DNA of 64,000 bases from Vibrio sp. AND4 (GTDB lineage: Bacteria > Pseudomonadota > Gammaproteobacteria > Enterobacterales > Vibrionaceae), in assembly GCF_000171815.1 (NCBI RefSeq), contig NZ_ABGR01000005.1, positions 1 to 64,000 of the forward strand, read 5' to 3'. Both the position numbers and the translations under genes were made by a program. Positions 1 through 8,801 of this stretch are shown here, piece after piece. Position 1 is the stretch's first letter. Each line of letters opens with the position of its first letter. The notes beneath the pieces were generated by a model. The model saw only the letters and a program-made list of their open reading frames with translations. It did no database searches and was not told where the DNA came from.

Positions 1-1296
1 TTTGTCGGTTTCGCACCATTAGGTACCGTATTGGTTGCGATGCTGGGTGTTGCCATTGCAGAACATTCTGGACTACTTTCTGCTGCAATGCGTGGCCTAG
101 TAATGGGCGCTTCACAGCGCATGGTTACCGTAACGGTTGTTTTCGCAGGTATTATTTCAAACACGGCTTCTGAGCTTGGCTACGTGGTATTGATTCCACT
201 GGCGGCAATGCTGTTCCATTCTTTAGGTCGTCACCCGCTTGCTGGTTTAGCCGCTGCGTTTGCCGGTGTATCTGGCGGTTATTCTGCCAACCTTCTTATT
301 GGTACGGTTGACCCACTGCTGTCAGGTATTACTGAAACCGCGGCACAGATGATTGACCCAACGTACACAGTTGGCCCAGAAGTAAACTGGTACTTCATGT
401 TTGTTTCTACTTTCTTTATCGCGATTACCGGTGCATTTGTTACCGAAAAAATCGTTGAACCAAAGCTTGGTAAATACAACGATGAAGAAGCGGCTGAAGA
501 CCTGTCTCAAGATAAGATGGGCGGTTTGACTGACGTTGAAAAGAAAGGTCTAAAACTAGCAGGTATCGCGGTGTTGGCCGTTTCTGCCATACTCGCATGG
601 ACTATTATTCCAGCAGACGGTGTTTTGCGCTCTGATGCAGGTACGGTTGCTGGCTCTCCATTTTTGAAGAGTATTGTTGCGTTCATCTTTGTTTTCTTCG
701 CGGTACCAGGTTTTGTGTACGGCCGCGTTGTTGGAACCATGAAAAATGATCGTGATGTGATTGAGGCGATGTCAAAGTCAATGTCTTCAATGGGTATGTA
801 CATTGTTTTGGTATTCTTCGCCGCTCAATTTGTTGCTTTCTTCAAGTGGACAAACTTCGGTCAAGTATTCGCAGTCGCGGGGGCGAGCTTCTTACAAGAA
901 ATCGGCCTTACTGGCCCAATGCTGTTCTTCGCCTTCATCCTAATGTGTGGCTTCATTAACTTGATGATTGGTTCAGCATCGGCACAGTGGGCGGTAACAG
1001 CACCTATCTTTGTTCCAATGCTAATGCTCGTTGGTTACGCGCCAGAAACCATTCAGGCGGCTTACCGTATTGGTGATTCGACGACGAACATCATTACACC
1101 TATGATGAGTTACTTCGGTCTTATCCTTGCGGTAGCAACACGCTACATGAAGAACCTAGGTATCGGTACGCTGATCGCGACCATGCTGCCTTATTCTATC
1201 GTCTTTATTGTTGGCTGGAGCGTACTCTTCTATCTGTGGGTGTTCGTATTTGGCCTACCTGTTGGTCCTGGTGCGGCAACGTACTACACGCCTTAA
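1..1296 (+). CDS. AbgT-family transporter (5' end outside window)
   Basis: Inner-membrane transporter of the AbgT family, whose members export or import p-aminobenzoyl-glutamate-like compounds and antifolates. The open frame runs from base 1 without a start, so the N-terminus lies upstream; 431 residues are visible, against roughly 510-530 for the family. At least eight hydrophobic segments are visible. The C-terminal half holds the family's re-entrant loop signatures, SASAQWAVTAPIF and then GDSTTNIITPMMSYF. A strong terminator follows 25 bases after the stop. Substrate cannot be told from sequence. The family call is firm. Confidence 0.9.
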   Translation, partial: FVGFAPLGTVLVAMLGVAIAEHSGLLSAAMRGLVMGASQRMVTVTVVFAGIISNTASELGYVVLIPLAAMLFHSLGRHPLAGLAAAFAGVSGGYSANLLIGTVDPLLSGITETAAQMIDPTYTVGPEVNWYFMFVSTFFIAITGAFVTEKIVEPKLGKYNDEEAAEDLSQDKMGGLTDVEKKGLKLAGIAVLAVSAILAWTIIPADGVLRSDAGTVAGSPFLKSIVAFIFVFFAVPGFVYGRVVGTMKNDRDVIEAMSKSMSSMGMYIVLVFFAAQFVAFFKWTNFGQVFAVAGASFLQEIGLTGPMLFFAFILMCGFINLMIGSASAQWAVTAPIFVPMLMLVGYAPETIQAAYRIGDSTTNIITPMMSYFGLILAVATRYMKNLGIGTLIATMLPYSIVFIVGWSVLFYLWVFVFGLPVGPGAATYYTP

Positions 1297-1320
1297 TTGG
1301 TGACCTCACTCAGCTTTATC

Positions 1321-1348
1321 AAAGCCTGCGACGATCGCAGGCTTTTTT
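1321..1348 (+). terminator. Rho-independent terminator of the AbgT-family gene
   Basis: A 7-bp GC-rich stem (1324-1330 with 1336-1342, 5-base loop) is followed by six T. It lies just after the transporter stop. Confidence 0.85.
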
Positions 1349-1395
1349 GTGTTTTGCTGTTCGTTGATTTCTGGCGAGAAAGAGAGCCGGTGTCA

Positions 1396-1839
1396 TCAAC
1401 GCTTAGCAAGGATTCGGTCGAGGTGGTTGGCGAACTCTCTGCGTTCCGTTTGAGATAATGCAGCAGGGCCGCCGGTTTGGATGCCACTTGAACGCATGGT
1501 ATCCATAAAATCACGGATGTTCAGACGCGCTTTAATGGTGTCTTTGGTGTATAGCTCCCCTCGAGCGCTCAGAGCTTGAGCCCCTTTACTGATGACCTCA
1601 TCTGCTAATGGGATATCAGAAGTGATCACTAAATCATTGGCTTCAACGCGACGGACGATTTCATTGTCGGCAACATCAAAGCCAGCAGGAACTTGCAGCG
1701 AGTGGATATTAGCGCGTTTAGGCACTGGTACCACATGGTTCGCTACAAATGTGCATTCAACGCCTGTGCGTTCAGCGGCACGTACGATGGTTTCACGAAT
1801 GACTTTCGGACAAGCATCCGCATCTACCCACAACTTCAT
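1396..1839 (-). CDS. YaiI/YqxD family protein (UPF0178, DUF188)
   Basis: A 147-residue protein of the YaiI/YqxD family (DUF188), related to PIN-like nuclease folds but without an assigned reaction. The N-terminal signature [16 protein letters not shown], with two conserved aspartates, and the central motif [17 protein letters not shown] are typical, and the length matches the family. The start ATG overlaps the stop of the upstream 97-residue gene by four bases (ATGA), so the two are probably translated together. Function is unknown. Confidence 0.85.
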   Translation of the reverse strand: MKLWVDADACPKVIRETIVRAAERTGVECTFVANHVVPVPKRANIHSLQVPAGFDVADNEIVRRVEANDLVITSDIPLADEVISKGAQALSARGELYTKDTIKARLNIRDFMDTMRSSGIQTGGPAALSQTERREFANHLDRILAKR

Positions 1840-2129
1840 GATGTCTTCTCACTTAGCTTTGCTTCAAGTTCTTCAACACGAGACACCAACTTAGCCACTG
1901 TATTTTCAAGTACAGCAAGTCGGTCCTCTTCTTTAGGTGTCTGTAATGCAACTTCAACTTTGGGAATACGGTCAGCGTTTTTCCAACTTTTGATGGTTGC
2001 GATTAATGCAGGCATAGGCACTGGCGTTTTCATTCGAGCTTTCACGAGAGCAACGGTCGGTTCTTTACCTTGTTGTTGTAACTGATCCATTACGGCTTTG
2101 AGCTCTTGAGTAACGTCTTGAGTTAACAT
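1836..2129 (-). CDS. Small conserved protein, possible KfrA-like DNA-binding N-terminus
   Basis: A 97-residue protein with no firm family assignment. Residues 1-50 look like a small helical domain ([15 protein letters not shown], then [24 protein letters not shown]), reminiscent of the helix-turn-helix part of KfrA-like proteins. The C-terminus (about 70-95) is a predicted coiled coil, [19 protein letters not shown]. It lies in an ATGA overlap with the YaiI-family gene downstream. The DNA-binding idea is inference from the shape of the sequence and is not established. Confidence 0.65.
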   Translation of the reverse strand: MLTQDVTQELKAVMDQLQQQGKEPTVALVKARMKTPVPMPALIATIKSWKNADRIPKVEVALQTPKEEDRLAVLENTVAKLVSRVEELEAKLSEKTS

Positions 2130-2208
2130 AATTTGCCCCTACTAAAATGACTTATAACATCATACTTTGTGCTCTAGATTTTAGCGAATAGCAATTTTGG
2201 CAGAGCCG

Positions 2209-2226
2209 TGTACGAGATCTCTCACA
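2209..2226 (+). promoter_or_regulatory. GacA/UvrY (VarA) box upstream of csrB
   Basis: The 18-bp site TGTACGAGATCTCTCACA fits the known GacA/UvrY binding pattern TGTAAG-N6-CTTACA with two mismatches. It ends about 160 bases before the inferred csrB start, similar to the distal UvrY site of enterobacterial csrB genes. In Vibrio the matching regulator is VarA of the VarS/VarA system. Assigning the site to csrB is inference from position. Confidence 0.7.
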
Positions 2227-2351
2227 CGGGTTGTGAGACAACACGATTTCATTATCAGATAAATAGAAGGGTTTTTCTTTAAATTATTGAATTATAGGCG
2301 TTTTAATGTTTTGTGAATAGAAAGATTTAAGTGACAGTCCTTCTCAGGGGA

Positions 2352-2379
2352 TTGTGATTTTAGGGTAAAAGCGTAAATT
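2352..2379 (+). promoter_or_regulatory. Candidate csrB promoter
   Basis: A -35 like TTGTGA (2352-2357) and a -10 like TAAATT (2374-2379) are separated by 16 bases and sit 7 bases before the inferred RNA start at 2387. Each hexamer matches consensus at four of six positions, so the promoter would be weak without its activator. Confidence 0.45.
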
Positions 2380-2386
2380 ACTCCTT

Positions 2387-2793
2387 GTCGGCAGGAAGCA
2401 GACATGGAACAGGAAACCGCCAAGGATTGTATTATTGTCAGGAAGACAATTTGGTTATTCAGGACGAGTAATCAAGCATGGAGCGAAGGACATTGTAAGG
2501 ATACACTCATCAATAGTAAGTTGATGGCTAGGGATAGACAATGGACCCCTCACAGGATTGAGGTCAGGACAACATCAGGACGATGAAAAGGACACCGCTC
2601 AAGGAACAAGTGATGCGTGCTAACGAGGAAGGTTAGCGATCAGGATGATAAGGACACCGCTAGGACGGCGACGGAAGGACTCAGCTGACGGAATCAGCCA
2701 CTATTACGGATGATGCATGGAGCACGGATTGGTAGCCGGACTGCTACAAGTAAGACTATGACCCCGATACGTTTGTGTCGGGGTTTTCTTTTT
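2387..2793 (+). ncRNA. csrB: CsrB regulatory RNA (CsrA sponge)
   Basis: This RNA of about 405 bases binds and sequesters the translational regulator CsrA. It begins GTCGGCAGGAAG, like other CsrB RNAs, and carries about 27 GGA motifs. Many sit in hairpin loops, for example ATTGTC-AGGAA-GACAAT, GCTGA-CGGA-ATCAGC and GTAGC-CGGACT-GCTAC. It ends in a strong terminator. Vibrio species carry several paralogous Csr RNAs, so B, C or D numbering cannot be settled here. Transcription under VarA is suggested by the box at 2209. A 60-codon open frame inside it is not a gene. Confidence 0.93.
2762..2792 (+). terminator. csrB terminator
   Basis: A 9-bp stem (CCCCGATAC with GTGTCGGGG, one T-G pair, 4-base loop) is followed by a T-rich run. 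Confidence 0.92.
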
Positions 2794-2937
2794 TCTCTCT
2801 TTCAAATTGTTACACCAAGTAAATGGTCTTAGCAAGGATGAGTTGCCATCACGAAGCATCCGCGGCAGTACGGAAACCCCAGAATTGGCGAAGAAAAGGC
2901 AAGGACCTTTACGGCCCTTCTTAGTTTTAAACGGGAT

Positions 2938-3237
2938 TTACAAGCGGTGTGGTGGCAGGTGAAAGTTCAGTGGTCTAAACCCGATCATCGTTAACTCACC
3001 TTGATAGCAGTCATCACCAAGAGAGGAAAACTCAAATTGATAGACAGTGTGCCAACGCCAGCCCCCGTCTGGTGTTTTCAGTTTGTGCGCACCAAAAGCG
3101 ATACTCACCAATTGCAGTTCTAGCTGCTCACATTTGCGTGTAATGGCTGCTTTTGCCAATTCTGATTGACGACGTTGCTGCCAAAATAAAAAGCAGAAAA
3201 AGCACAGTCCAAAAATGGCCAATAGGTCACTGATCAT
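2938..3237 (-). CDS. DUF3301 family protein
   Basis: A 99-residue protein of the DUF3301 family, known from Vibrio and relatives. One N-terminal membrane segment (about residues 4-20, LLAIFGLCFFCFLFW) is followed by a charged stretch and a C-terminal domain with conserved aromatic residues (GGWRWHTVYQFEFSS). It is probably anchored in the inner membrane. It starts 13 bases after the DUF3549 gene and is likely cotranscribed with it. The role is not known. Confidence 0.85.
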   Translation of the reverse strand: MISDLLAIFGLCFFCFLFWQQRRQSELAKAAITRKCEQLELQLVSIAFGAHKLKTPDGGWRWHTVYQFEFSSLGDDCYQGELTMIGFRPLNFHLPPHRL

Positions 3238-3250
3238 CCCTAATCCTTTA

Positions 3251-4289
3251 TTATCCTTTAGTTGTTTGCTGGAGTTTCACTAGTGCCGTTGCCAGTTCTT
3301 CTGATGGGCTAGCGTGAAGCAAAGGCAGCAATACCATTCTTAACTCTGGCAGCATCACTAAATCGGCAAACAACTGATTAAATAAAGCTTGGTTACCAGT
3401 TTGTGCAAGGCGCAGTAAAAATTGCTCGGCGATATCGGCGTTAGCCAATAGGTGCCAGGTACGTCCTGCGATACCGATCAACACCTCTTGGTGGCTCAGG
3501 CGTGGGCTCTGCAAGATCGCTTTTAAGATTGGTTGTGCCATTTCGATTGGTGCGCCAGCTAGAGCACGAATTAAAGCGGAGAGCAAGAACAGGTCCGGTT
3601 CATTACTTACGATTTCCTGCTGCGCTTTTTCAGCGATGCGCTCTGCCAAACGTTCTTGAAGAACAACATGCTCTAATGCACCGAGTAGGGCGTAAAGCGG
3701 TTCATTGGGTAAATGATTCAGAGCTTTGCGTAAGGCAACGGCATTGTTCTCTTGGTCTAGGCGCGCAGCCATATCGGTAATACCCTGCAAGCCAACTGTT
3801 TGCCAGTTTTCCCAACCAAGGTCGCCGGTGAAGTAGTGTTGAGTGTGCTCGTAATACTGGCTAGATGATAAGCCCAAATTCGCACGGACTTGGCTGTGGA
3901 AGACCGCCATTTTTTCTTCCGCAGGCTTGAAAGTGTATGGGTTGTTGGAAAGTTTTTGTTGTTGGTCTTCAGATATTTCTTTATTTAGGCGTGTGCCCCA
4001 TTGCCTCAACGACGTATTTAATGAAGTTACCAACATCCGCTTGCTTTAACAGCCCACGCTCATCCAGTTCGAATTTTAAGAACCAAATCCAAGGTTGCTT
4101 TTGCTCATTCCAGTATGCAATAGCCAAGTGCGCTTTGCGCTGCATTGGGAACGGGTAAGGGCATTGACCTTTTTCTACATCGGTAAATAATTGTGGTTCG
4201 ATGGTCCTGATACGACGGCCAAGGTCGAAGATTTGATACTCACAATGGCTGTTGTTCAACAGCTGGGTGAGGGTCTGAATGTTTTCCAT
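3251..4289 (-). pseudogene. DUF3549 family gene interrupted by a +1 frameshift
   Basis: Two overlapping minus-strand frames together make one DUF3549 protein. The first starts at 4289 (MENIQTLTQLL) and runs to VVEAMG, then reads out of frame to a stop at 3981. The second carries on with TRLNKEISEDQQQKL to 3251. The frames meet at a run of four identical bases (plus-strand C at 3996-3999); removing one base would give a single protein of about 345 residues, the length I recall for the family. The residues before the join in the second frame (LVTSLNTSLRQW) are only a shadow of the first frame. This is either a real frameshift mutation or a homopolymer sequencing error; I see no programmed-shift signal. 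Function is unknown. A DUF3301 gene follows. Confidence 0.85.
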
Positions 4290-4365
4290 TAAATACGACA
4301 TCCTAATGTTCTTTCCACAAGAAATGGTATCATTCTAAGCTAATTCAAGGTTCGAGACGGAATTA

Positions 4366-4680
4366 ATGGCAACAAACATCCAATTGGTCGACTTGCTTCA
4401 ACAACTTGAGGCACAATTGCGACACCATGAGCTATGGCAACAAGCCATGCCTTCTACAGAAGCCCTGCAGAGTAGGGAACCCTTCGCGATTGATACGCTG
4501 CATCCACATGAATGGTTACAGTGGATTTTTATTGCGCGCATGCGCACCTTAGTGGAAAGTAACCAACCTTTGCCATCTGGTTTTGCTATTGAGCCGTATT
4601 TTGCTGAGGCGTGGAAGCAAGAACCTCATTATGGCGCAATGCTTAAGATCATTCGAACCATCGACGAACTGTGTAAGTAA
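4366..4680 (+). CDS. yqcC: YqcC family protein (DUF446)
   Basis: A 104-residue helical protein of the YqcC family. Typical features are the N-terminal LLQQLEAQLRHHELW and the central FAIDTLHPHEWLQWIFIARM, which match the family pattern. It lies 5 bases before truC, as in Escherichia coli, where yqcC and yqcB (truC) are neighbours. The molecular role is not known; linkage hints at a tie to tRNA modification, but that is only inference. Confidence 0.9.
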   Translation: MATNIQLVDLLQQLEAQLRHHELWQQAMPSTEALQSREPFAIDTLHPHEWLQWIFIARMRTLVESNQPLPSGFAIEPYFAEAWKQEPHYGAMLKIIRTIDELCK

Positions 4681-4685
4681 CCCCA

Positions 4686-5453
4686 ATGTTAGAACAAGAA
4701 ACATCACCATCCACTGAGCCTGTTGTATTAGAAATCATTTATCAGGACGAGTATTTTGTCGCTGTGAATAAACCCGCTGGCATGCTGGTTCATCGCAGTT
4801 GGCTGGATAAGCATGAGACCCAATTTGTGATGCAAACGCTACGCGACCAAATTGGTCAACATGTTTTCCCATTGCACCGCTTAGATCGCCCAACCTCTGG
4901 TGTACTTGTGTTTGCTCTATCTAGTGAAGTTGCGTCGCAAGTGATGCCAATGTTTGCAGAGCATAAGATGGAGAAGACTTATCACGCGATCGTTCGTGGC
5001 TGGATCGAAGAAGAGGGCTTGCTTGATTACGCTCTGAAAGTTGAACTCGATAAGATTGCCGATAAGTTTGCTTCGCAAGAGAAAGAAGCACAAGAAGCGG
5101 TAACGGCATACAAGCCGTTAGCGAAAGTGGAAGTACCATACTCCACCGGTAAGTTTCCAACTACGCGCTATTGCTTGATGGAGATGAACCCGAAGACAGG
5201 CCGTAAACATCAGCTGCGTCGTCATATGGCCCATCTACGTCATCCTATTGTCGGTGATACGACACACGGTGATGGCAAGCACAATAAGTTGTATCGTACC
5301 GAGTTTGACTCTCATCGTCTCTTGCTGCATGCATCAGAGCTTCGTTTTGTGCATCCATTTACCGATGAAACAATCGTCATGAGAGCGGATATCGATGAGA
5401 CTTGGCAGCAGCTATTTACTCGATTTGATTGGGATGAATCACTGATACAGTAA
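4686..5453 (+). CDS. truC: tRNA pseudouridine(65) synthase TruC
   Basis: Makes pseudouridine at position 65 of certain tRNAs; member of the RluA family. The catalytic motif HRLDRPTSG (residues 64-72) holds the nucleophile Asp67. The opening (VAVNKPAGMLVHRS) and the late KTGRKHQLRRHMAHLRHPIVGD block are typical of the family. The 255-residue length is normal for TruC, and there is no S4 domain, which separates it from RluC and RluD. It follows yqcC by 5 bases, so the two are probably one transcript. Confidence 0.93.
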   Translation: MLEQETSPSTEPVVLEIIYQDEYFVAVNKPAGMLVHRSWLDKHETQFVMQTLRDQIGQHVFPLHRLDRPTSGVLVFALSSEVASQVMPMFAEHKMEKTYHAIVRGWIEEEGLLDYALKVELDKIADKFASQEKEAQEAVTAYKPLAKVEVPYSTGKFPTTRYCLMEMNPKTGRKHQLRRHMAHLRHPIVGDTTHGDGKHNKLYRTEFDSHRLLLHASELRFVHPFTDETIVMRADIDETWQQLFTRFDWDESLIQ

Positions 5454-5542
5454 ATGCTTCACTTGATGAGTTTCTGGCTTTACCAAAGTAGAAATGAAAG
5501 GGGGATGTGTATCTCCCTTTCAAACTCGAGGAGTCAAGCAGG

Positions 5543-5926
5543 TTATTTAAGTTTTTCTAGATCGGCTTCGATCTCTGCGATCTTGCTAGAAACCACTTTC
5601 TCTAGATGACGCAGGTCAGAGAGAATTTTCTTCTTCAAATCCACCTCCGTCGTTTTTGCTGGTTTGGTGATTTTATTCAACTCATCGATAACAAGCGTAA
5701 GATTGCGATTGATCTCTGTGACTTCCTTGTATTTGTGACTGCCGCCGTCAACCAGGACGTTTTTGACCTGGCGAGGGTATTTGAACTTTACACTTTTAGC
5801 GAACAATTCACCTTTCTGCTTATGGAAGTAGATTTTTAGGATGTCTTTGTGAACTTCTTGGCGCAGGGAATAACGTTCAATCTGCTTTGGAGCGTGGATG
5901 CCCAAACCAGTGAGGTGTGGATACAT
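5543..5926 (-). CDS. DUF3461 family protein
   Basis: A 127-residue protein of the DUF3461 family, seen in Vibrio, Shewanella and pseudomonads. It opens with [21 protein letters not shown] and has a lysine-rich middle and a long C-terminal helix (residues about 85-127) of coiled-coil type. No enzyme motif or membrane segment is visible. It is transcribed convergently with truC and appears to be monocistronic. The function is not known. Confidence 0.85.
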   Translation of the reverse strand: MYPHLTGLGIHAPKQIERYSLRQEVHKDILKIYFHKQKGELFAKSVKFKYPRQVKNVLVDGGSHKYKEVTEINRNLTLVIDELNKITKPAKTTEVDLKKKILSDLRHLEKVVSSKIAEIEADLEKLK

Positions 5927-6077
5927 AGGCTGCCTCTGAGTATTGAATTAGGGTCGTTACAACTGTAGCAGTCCATTTGTGAGCTAGGTAGCAGATATTT
6001 TGATAGATCGTTCAAATTGTGGGCAAGATCGCTATTGCTATTGCCCACTTTAGCTGTTGATGAAACGTGCGTTTTGC

Positions 6078-8702
6078 CTAGAGTGAAACCGGGTCAGACA
6101 GTGTCTCTATTAGCTTTTCTCGCAGTTGTGTTTGCTGCTCTTCACTGAGTCTACCGCCTGCTTCGCTTGTTAGGATAAACAAATCTTCTGCGCGCTCACC
6201 TATCGTGGTGATCTTTGCTGCATGGAGGTTAATACCCAAGTCTGCGAAGGTACGACCAACCTTTGCCAAAAGCCCTGGTGTATCGAGAGCGACAAATTCC
6301 ATTAAAGTACGCTTCTTACTTTTGGTTGGTAGGAAATCGACTCTGGTTTTGACATTAAAATGCTGAAGTTTATTGGGGGTGCGACGTGCTCTAATTTTTT
6401 TCGGACGACCACTTTCCAGTACGTGAGTCATGTGTTTGATGACCGCGCTATGGCGACTTTCTTCAATTGCTTTACCGTGCTGATCCAGCACCATGAAGGT
6501 ATCGAGTACATAACCATCTTTGCTGGTCATGATTTGCGCGTCGTGTACGTTAAAGTTGCGGCGGTCGAGCTCTGCAACAACAGTCGCAAACAGTGCTGGT
6601 TGATCTGGACTGTAAACAAACACTTCAGTACCCCCACGGGTGGCTTTTTTGCTGATAAGCACCAGTGGTTTGCTCGTATCTTCCATACCCAGCAAGCTCT
6701 CACAATGCCAAGCAATTTGCTTGTGGGTGTGACGCAAAAAGTAATCGGCTTTAAAGCGCTGCCACAATACTTCAATTTCGCGAGCAGAAAAGCCTTCTTT
6801 GCGCAATAAGGCAGAGGCCATTTGTTGGTTGTGGCGAATTCGTTCACGTACATCAACGGGGTTTTCCAAGCCACGACGGAGTGCTCGTTGAGTGGAGTAG
6901 AATAATTCAGCAAGCAGGGTGCGCTTCCAGCTGTTCCAAAGTTCTGGGTTGGTCGCGCAGATATCAGCAACGGTTAAGCAAACAAGGTACTCTAGGTATT
7001 CCTCATCACGAACTTGCTTGGCGAATTCCGCAATCACATCTGGATCGTAAATATCACGTCGCTGTGCCGTCACAGACATCAACAAGTGATGTCTTACCAA
7101 CCAACTTACTAATTTCGCTTCGGGCTTAGACAGCCCGTGCTCAAGACAGAAACGGTATGCTTCACCTTCCCCAATGACGGAGTGGTCACCGCCACGCCCT
7201 TTACCTATGTCGTGAAAAATTGCCGCCAGAATCAGTAGTTCTTTTTTTAGAATTCGAGGGTAAATCTCACAGCAAATTGGGTGCTTGCTGTGGTTATCGG
7301 TGTAACTGAAGGTGTTGATGTGCTTGAGTAGGCGAATGCTGTGCTCATCCACGGTATACACATGGAAAAGATCGAACTGCATCTGACCAACAATTTGGCT
7401 CCATTGCGGCAGATATGCGGCCAAAACACCAAGCTTATGCATCAGACTGAATGCTTTGTGCAGCGAGTTTGGGTGGCGACAAAGCGCCATAAACTTCTCA
7501 CGTGCTTCGGGAATGGTGTGCAAAAACTTGTTCAAACGGCGACGTGCTGTGCGCAGCTGACGCAAAGTCGGCGGGCTTACGCCTTCGATGCTCGAATCAT
7601 TAGCAATATGCAGGAACATATCCAAGATGGTCTCTGGACGAGCTTGGAAAAGTGCAGGTTTACGGGCCTCGATCAATGCACCACGGCGTTGAAAATCGTC
7701 ATCGATGATTTCTGCGTTTTGTAAGGCGCCGCCATTAATGATGGCTTGATCGAACAGCTTGAGTAGCATTTTATTCAGTTCAGCCACACGGCGAAGGGTG
7801 CGATAGAATTCTTTCATCATCATTTCTACACCGCGGTTGCCTTCGCCAACATAGCCTAGATGCTCCGCCACTTGCGCTTGGTGAGCAAAGGTTAGGCGGT
7901 TGTCATATCGGCGCAACTCAATATGCAGAGCGAAACGTACGCGCCACAGGAAGTCCTGACATTCAACCAATTCACGATATTCTGCATCGGTCAGAAAACC
8001 GTAGCGACTCATCTCTAGTAATGAGGTGGCACCAAAATGCCGCCGTGCTACCCATCCTAATGTGTGGATATCGCGCAAGCCGCCGGGTGTAGATTTGATG
8101 TCGGGTTCTAGGTTGTACGTGGTGTCATGGTATCGAGCATGTCGTTCGCGTTGCTCTTGAATTTTAGCGCGGTAAAAAGTCTCACTTGGCCAGAAAGAGT
8201 CAGACAGAACCACTTTCTTCAATGCTTGGAAAGTACCCTCGCTGCCACACAGTAAACGAGCTTCCTGTAGGTTTGTTGCAACGGTTAAATCTGCTCGACC
8301 AATCTCCGCACATTCATCCACGGTACGCACGGCATGACCGACTTCAAGGTGTAAATCCCACAGTAGGGTAATGAATTCACTGATTTTGGCTTCCAATGCG
8401 TTTGGTAGTTTACTGTTTGACAGAACCAAAATGTCAATATCAGACAGAGGGTGTAATTCACCGCGACCGTAGCCCCCGACGGCAACCAACGAGATATTGT
8501 GGATGTCTTTGAAACCAGCGTGTTGCCATAAACGATTGAGGAGTAAATCCATGTACTCTGCACGTGACAAGACGAGATTTGTCACTGGGTGATGTTGAAG
8601 AAATTCTTCTTTTTGATACGAACTGAACTTTTCAAGCTGTTGTTTAAGTTCGCCGATGTTGATCTGCTCATCGGTAAACGTAAGAGGAGACTGAAGGGCC
8701 AT
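6078..8702 (-). CDS. glnD: Bifunctional uridylyltransferase/uridylyl-removing enzyme GlnD
   Basis: The nitrogen sensor that adds UMP to P-II when glutamine is low and removes it when glutamine is high. From this start it has 874 residues, normal for the family. The nucleotidyltransferase motif GGYGRGELHPLSDID lies near residues 76-90. An HD-type hydrolase motif (AAIFHDIGKGRGGDHS) follows in the middle, with two ACT domains at the C-terminus that bind glutamine. A longer frame opens at 8774, but that start lies inside a terminator hairpin, so ATG at 8702 (MALQSPLTF) is chosen. Its target gene glnB is at 31216 in this window. Confidence 0.95.
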   Translation of the reverse strand: MALQSPLTFTDEQINIGELKQQLEKFSSYQKEEFLQHHPVTNLVLSRAEYMDLLLNRLWQHAGFKDIHNISLVAVGGYGRGELHPLSDIDILVLSNSKLPNALEAKISEFITLLWDLHLEVGHAVRTVDECAEIGRADLTVATNLQEARLLCGSEGTFQALKKVVLSDSFWPSETFYRAKIQEQRERHARYHDTTYNLEPDIKSTPGGLRDIHTLGWVARRHFGATSLLEMSRYGFLTDAEYRELVECQDFLWRVRFALHIELRRYDNRLTFAHQAQVAEHLGYVGEGNRGVEMMMKEFYRTLRRVAELNKMLLKLFDQAIINGGALQNAEIIDDDFQRRGALIEARKPALFQARPETILDMFLHIANDSSIEGVSPPTLRQLRTARRRLNKFLHTIPEAREKFMALCRHPNSLHKAFSLMHKLGVLAAYLPQWSQIVGQMQFDLFHVYTVDEHSIRLLKHINTFSYTDNHSKHPICCEIYPRILKKELLILAAIFHDIGKGRGGDHSVIGEGEAYRFCLEHGLSKPEAKLVSWLVRHHLLMSVTAQRRDIYDPDVIAEFAKQVRDEEYLEYLVCLTVADICATNPELWNSWKRTLLAELFYSTQRALRRGLENPVDVRERIRHNQQMASALLRKEGFSAREIEVLWQRFKADYFLRHTHKQIAWHCESLLGMEDTSKPLVLISKKATRGGTEVFVYSPDQPALFATVVAELDRRNFNVHDAQIMTSKDGYVLDTFMVLDQHGKAIEESRHSAVIKHMTHVLESGRPKKIRARRTPNKLQHFNVKTRVDFLPTKSKKRTLMEFVALDTPGLLAKVGRTFADLGINLHAAKITTIGERAEDLFILTSEAGGRLSEEQQTQLREKLIETLSDPVSL

Positions 8703-8755
8703 ATTTGCTATCCGTGCGATTTGCTTCTTTGAGCAATCTAACAAATTTGAAGCAG

Positions 8756-8786
8756 ATAAAAAATATCCCCGCATGGCAGGGATATG
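8756..8786 (-). terminator. map terminator, just upstream of glnD
   Basis: On the minus strand a 7-bp stem (8779-8785 with 8763-8769) leads into a run of T. It separates map from glnD and argues against any glnD start upstream of 8756. Confidence 0.8.
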
Positions 8787-8801
8787 GAAAGTGATGGGCG
8801 A

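Noticed and set aside
1293..2085. Plus-strand and other frames over the YaiI-family region
   Set aside because: They are shadows of the minus-strand genes; no ribosome sites or family matches.
2254..2266. IHF-like site upstream of csrB (TATCAGATAAATA)
   Set aside because: One mismatch to the core consensus in an A/T-rich region; it would fit the E. coli model but is not strong enough to list.
2404..2586. 60-codon open frame inside the CsrB RNA
   Set aside because: It lies wholly within a structured RNA rich in GGA and has no ribosome site.
3981..4036. Two separate overlapping genes at the DUF3549 locus
   Set aside because: The second frame has no ribosome site and its first residues are out-of-frame translation of the first gene; the frameshift view explains both.
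5490..5530. Terminator between truC and the DUF3461 gene
   Set aside because: A stem GAAAGGG/CCCTTTC exists but neither side has a T run of useful length.
8703..8774. N-terminal extension of GlnD
   Set aside because: The extra 24 residues come from a terminator region and do not resemble the family start.
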